24,418 bases of DNA from Oscillospiraceae bacterium (lineage in GTDB: Bacteria > Bacillota > Clostridia > Oscillospirales > Oscillospiraceae). Shown piece after piece: positions 21,967-24,418 of the stretch. The stretch spans positions 1 through 24,418 of the forward strand of contig CACXHI010000036.1 of the NCBI GenBank assembly GCA_902767395.1, written 5' to 3'. Numbering within the stretch: position 1 is the first letter of the stretch; each line of letters begins with the position of its first letter. The notes under the pieces are model-generated. The model was given only the letters and a program-made list of their open reading frames with translations. It ran no database searches and was not told the DNA's origin. A program made the translations under genes and the position numbers.

Positions 21967-22443
21967 ATGCCTGTGCGCCCGGAACGGAAAAAGAACCGTC
22001 TGCAAACATATGATTATCAAACGCCGGGGTACTATTTTCTAACCTTCTGCACGGCGGATAGAGCCTGCATCCTCGGTCATGTTACGGAGGCGGACGAGAC
22101 AAGGCAAGCCTCCGTCATTCTAAGCAAAGCCGGTACGGTCGTTGATGGGGCGATACGGGCCATTCCTGCGCATTATTCTGATGTTGCTTTGGATCGGTAT
22201 GTGATTATGCCAAATCATGTGCATCTGATTTTGGTTTTGCAAGACACCGGGAGACCATGTTCCAGCGTATCCAGAATCGTTCAACAATTGAAAGGCATCG
22301 TAACCAAGCGCCTTGGCCAAAACATTTGGCAGATCCATTTTCATGACCATGTGATACGGAATGAACAGGATTACCGGGAAATCTGGCAATATATCGACAA
22401 CAATCCCACCAAGTGGTCTTTGGACCGATATTACGCGCCGTAA
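21967..22443 (+). CDS. REP-associated tyrosine transposase (RAYT, Y1/IS200-like)
   Basis: A 158-residue HUH nuclease that would cut single-stranded repeat DNA and join itself to the 5' end through a tyrosine. The HUH motif is in MPNHVHLI (H84 and H86), and the probable catalytic tyrosine is Y142 in QYIDNNPTKW, after HDHVIRNEQDYREIW. TYDYQTPGYYFLTFCT is the family's N-terminal strand. It appears complete, with AGGGGG about 9 bases before the ATG. Composition is more AT-rich than the spe genes. It lies between speA and speE and is flanked by palindromic repeats on both sides, the usual setting for RAYTs, which makes the repeats its likely substrate. Confidence 0.93.
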   Translation: MPVRPERKKNRLQTYDYQTPGYYFLTFCTADRACILGHVTEADETRQASVILSKAGTVVDGAIRAIPAHYSDVALDRYVIMPNHVHLILVLQDTGRPCSSVSRIVQQLKGIVTKRLGQNIWQIHFHDHVIRNEQDYREIWQYIDNNPTKWSLDRYYAP

Positions 22444-22465
22444 GCGTTTACGTTGAAAGAAACGC

Positions 22466-22543
22466 GGACGAGCAATGCTCGTCCCAACATTCATGAACGA
22501 TGCGTCGGCGCGCATCGGCGGACGAGCAATGCTCGTCCCTACA
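22466..22543. repeat. Two family 1 palindromes between the RAYT and speE
   Basis: GGACGAGCAATGCTCGTCC occurs at 22466-22484 and again at 22520-22538, both perfect. The second is followed by CTAC and lies about 15 bases from the speE ribosome site. Confidence 0.88.
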
Positions 22544-22566
22544 CAAATCATACAGGAGGATGTCCT

Positions 22567-23421
22567 ATGGAACTCTGGTTCTCCGAATTTCACGCGCCGG
22601 ATGTGAAGCACTCTATCCGGATCAACCGGCATTTGTATTCCCAGCAGAGCGACTACCAGCGGATCGACATTTTCGAGACCCCCGAATACGGTCGCGTGCT
22701 GGCCCTTGACGGGAACGTGCAGCTCACCGAGCGCGACGAGTTCATCTACAACGAGATGATTACCCACGTCCCCATGGCGGTGCATCCCGGCATCAAGGAC
22801 GTGCTGGTGATCGGCGCCGGCGACGGCGGCGTGGTCAAGGAGTTGGCCCGCTATGAGCGGATCGAGCGGATCGATCTGGTGGAGATGGACCCCGAGGTGA
22901 TCAAGGCCTGCCGCGCCTACCTGCCGGAGAACGCCTCCCGGCTCGACGATCGCCGGGTACACATCTACTATGACAACGCCCTGCGCTTTATCCGCCGCTG
23001 CACCGAGCAGTACGACCTGATTATCGTGGACTCCACCGACCCCTTCGGCCCCTCCGAGGGCTACTTCACCCGGGAGTTCTACGGCATCTGCTACAACGCC
23101 CTGCGCGAGGACGGCATCATGGTCAACCAGCAGGGCAGCCCCTTCTATCAGCACGACGCGGAGGCCATGCAGCGCTCCCATCAGCGCATTGTTCACACCT
23201 TCCCGATCTCCCGGGTTTATCAGGCCCACATCCCCACCTACGCGGCGGGCTACTGGACCTTCGGCTTCGCCAGCAAGAAGTATCACCCGGTGGACGATTT
23301 GGACGCGGAGGGCTGGAACAAGCTGAATCTGCAAACCAAATACTATACGACCCGGCTCCATATCGGCGCGTTTTGCCTGCCGGCCTTTTTGGAGAAGCTT
23401 CTGAAGGAGGTAGAAGGATGA
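22567..23421 (+). CDS. speE: Spermidine synthase
   Basis: An aminopropyltransferase that joins decarboxylated SAM to putrescine to give spermidine. The 284-residue product has LALDGNVQLTERDEFIYNEM, the nucleotide-binding VIGAGDGGVVKEL (about residues 80-92), VEMDPEVI and the catalytic DSTDPFGPSEGYFTREFY. The ribosome site AGGAGG is 7 bases upstream of MELWFS, which rejects the longer frame reaching into the repeats. The stop overlaps the speB start by 4 bases (ATGA). The donor-forming SAM decarboxylase is not in the window. Confidence 0.96.
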   Translation: MELWFSEFHAPDVKHSIRINRHLYSQQSDYQRIDIFETPEYGRVLALDGNVQLTERDEFIYNEMITHVPMAVHPGIKDVLVIGAGDGGVVKELARYERIERIDLVEMDPEVIKACRAYLPENASRLDDRRVHIYYDNALRFIRRCTEQYDLIIVDSTDPFGPSEGYFTREFYGICYNALREDGIMVNQQGSPFYQHDAEAMQRSHQRIVHTFPISRVYQAHIPTYAAGYWTFGFASKKYHPVDDLDAEGWNKLNLQTKYYTTRLHIGAFCLPAFLEKLLKEVEG

Positions 23422-24275
23422 GACAGAATGTAGAAACCTTTCTCGGCTGCGACGCCCACTTCGACGAGGCGGAGATCGTCCTCTTCGGCGCGCCCTTTGA
23501 TTCGACGACTTCGTTCCGCCCCGGCGCGCGCTTCGGCTCGAGCGCCATGCGGCATGAGAGCTTCGGCATCGAGACCTACAGCCCCTATCAGGATCAGGAT
23601 CTCACCGACTATCCGGTGTTCGACAGCGGGGATCTGGAGCTGTGCTTCGGCTCCGCCGAGCTGGCGCTGGCGGACGTCCAGACCCGGACCGAGGAGATTT
23701 TGAAGGCTGGAAAGCTGCCCCTCCTGCTGGGCGGCGAGCATCTGGTCACCCTCGGCAGCGTCCGCGCCGTGGCGGAGAAGTATCCCAATCTCCACGTCAT
23801 CCACTTCGACGCCCACGCCGACCTGCGCGACGACTATCTGGGCGCGAAGCTCTCCCACGCCTGCGTCCTGCGCCGCTGCCATGAGATCGTGGGCGACGGG
23901 CGCATCCACCAGTTCTGCATCCGCAGCGGCGACCGGGAGGAATTCCGCTTTGCAAAGAACCACACCGATCTGCACCCCTTCGACTTCAAGGGCCTCGACG
24001 ACCTGTGCGAGGGCCTTGCCCGCAGCGGCGCGCCGGTCTATTTCACGATTGACCTCGACTGCCTCGACCCGTCCTGCTTCCCCGGCACCGGCACCCCCGA
24101 GGCGGGCGGCGTGACCTTCCCCCAGCTTCTCAAGGCCATTCTGACGGTGACGAAAACCAACGTCGTCGCCGCCGACCTCAACGAGCTGGCCCCCATGCTG
24201 GACCCGTCCGGCGTCTCGACTGCAACGGCCTGCAAGGTGCTCAGAGAGCTGCTGCTGGCACTGCTGGCAAGCTGA
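23418..24275 (+). CDS. speB: Agmatinase (ureohydrolase)
   Basis: A 285-residue binuclear manganese enzyme that splits agmatine into putrescine and urea. The metal ligands lie in GGEH (about residue 108), DAHAD (about 131-135) and DLDCLDP (about 212). SHACVLRR and GTGTPEAGG are further family motifs. The ATG overlaps the speE stop, with GGAGG 8 bases upstream inside speE, so the two are translationally coupled. Agmatinase is preferred to arginase or formiminoglutamase because speA and speE are present. The product supplies SpeE. Confidence 0.94.
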   Translation: MRQNVETFLGCDAHFDEAEIVLFGAPFDSTTSFRPGARFGSSAMRHESFGIETYSPYQDQDLTDYPVFDSGDLELCFGSAELALADVQTRTEEILKAGKLPLLLGGEHLVTLGSVRAVAEKYPNLHVIHFDAHADLRDDYLGAKLSHACVLRRCHEIVGDGRIHQFCIRSGDREEFRFAKNHTDLHPFDFKGLDDLCEGLARSGAPVYFTIDLDCLDPSCFPGTGTPEAGGVTFPQLLKAILTVTKTNVVAADLNELAPMLDPSGVSTATACKVLRELLLALLAS

Positions 24276-24332
24276 ACGCCTGTGCAGAATCATGCAGGGA
24301 GGAGCAATGCGCGCCCGCCCATCGTTCGTGTG

Positions 24333-24418
24333 CGTAGGGACGCGCATTGCGCGTCCGCGTTTGCGAAGCAAACAATCGCCCGCCAGGGCGATCCCCCTTG
24401 CGTCTACCCGATTCGTTA
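24333..24418. repeat. Composite palindromic element, partial at right edge
   Basis: It starts with GTAGGGACGCGCATTGCGCG, then has GTTTGCGAAGCAAAC and ATCGCCCGCCAGGGCGAT. It has the same order as the copy at 21.8 kb and continues past the window edge. Confidence 0.85.

Noticed and set aside
22453..22566. N-terminal extension of SpeE
   Set aside because: It translates the two palindromes; AGGAGG before MELWFS fixes the start.

Overview
The window looks like a GC-rich, low-G+C-phylum (Bacillota) chromosome segment, most likely from an Oscillospiraceae-like gut Clostridium. This is inferred from SepF and DivIVA division proteins, a T-box leader, a SAM-I riboswitch, a MutL with its own endonuclease motifs, the gene order divIVA-ileS and mutS-mutL-miaA-hfq, and abundant short palindromic intergenic repeats. 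No ribosomal or transfer RNA gene was seen.

From 1 to 18.6 kb nearly everything reads on the minus strand. Right to left it holds: pgi; a small P-loop protein; metK behind a SAM-I riboswitch with a clear promoter; a PAP2-type membrane phosphatase; miaB with its own promoter; a two-gene restriction-modification cassette (BglII/BstYI-family nuclease plus MT-A70 adenine methyltransferase); mutS, mutL, miaA and hfq; then a division-linked group of HlyD-like adaptor, PLP homeostasis protein, sepF and divIVA; and finally a T-box leader, a small leucine-rich-repeat protein and the 5' part of ileS, which runs off the left edge.

From 20.1 kb the genes read on the plus strand and form a polyamine locus: speA (arginine decarboxylase), speE (spermidine synthase) and speB (agmatinase). 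Together they would take arginine to agmatine, putrescine and spermidine. The decarboxylated SAM that SpeE needs would come from MetK product through a SAM decarboxylase not seen here. A REP-associated tyrosine transposase (RAYT) sits between speA and speE, with palindromic repeats on both sides.

The most striking theme is the repeat ecology. A ~150-bp composite of small palindromes, ended by GTAGGGACG...CGTCCCTAC, is present in three full copies and several fragments. Two further palindrome families, a heptamer inverted repeat and a three-hairpin block are also present. They are not neutral: they provide the stop codons of speA and miaB, make up the last codons of miaA, are translated inside the MutL linker, touch the speE ribosome binding site, and with an LRR gene separate an apparent isoleucine T-box from ileS. 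The restriction-modification pair inserted between miaB and mutS is the second notable point, because it sits in a mismatch-repair operon without an obvious gap in transcription.
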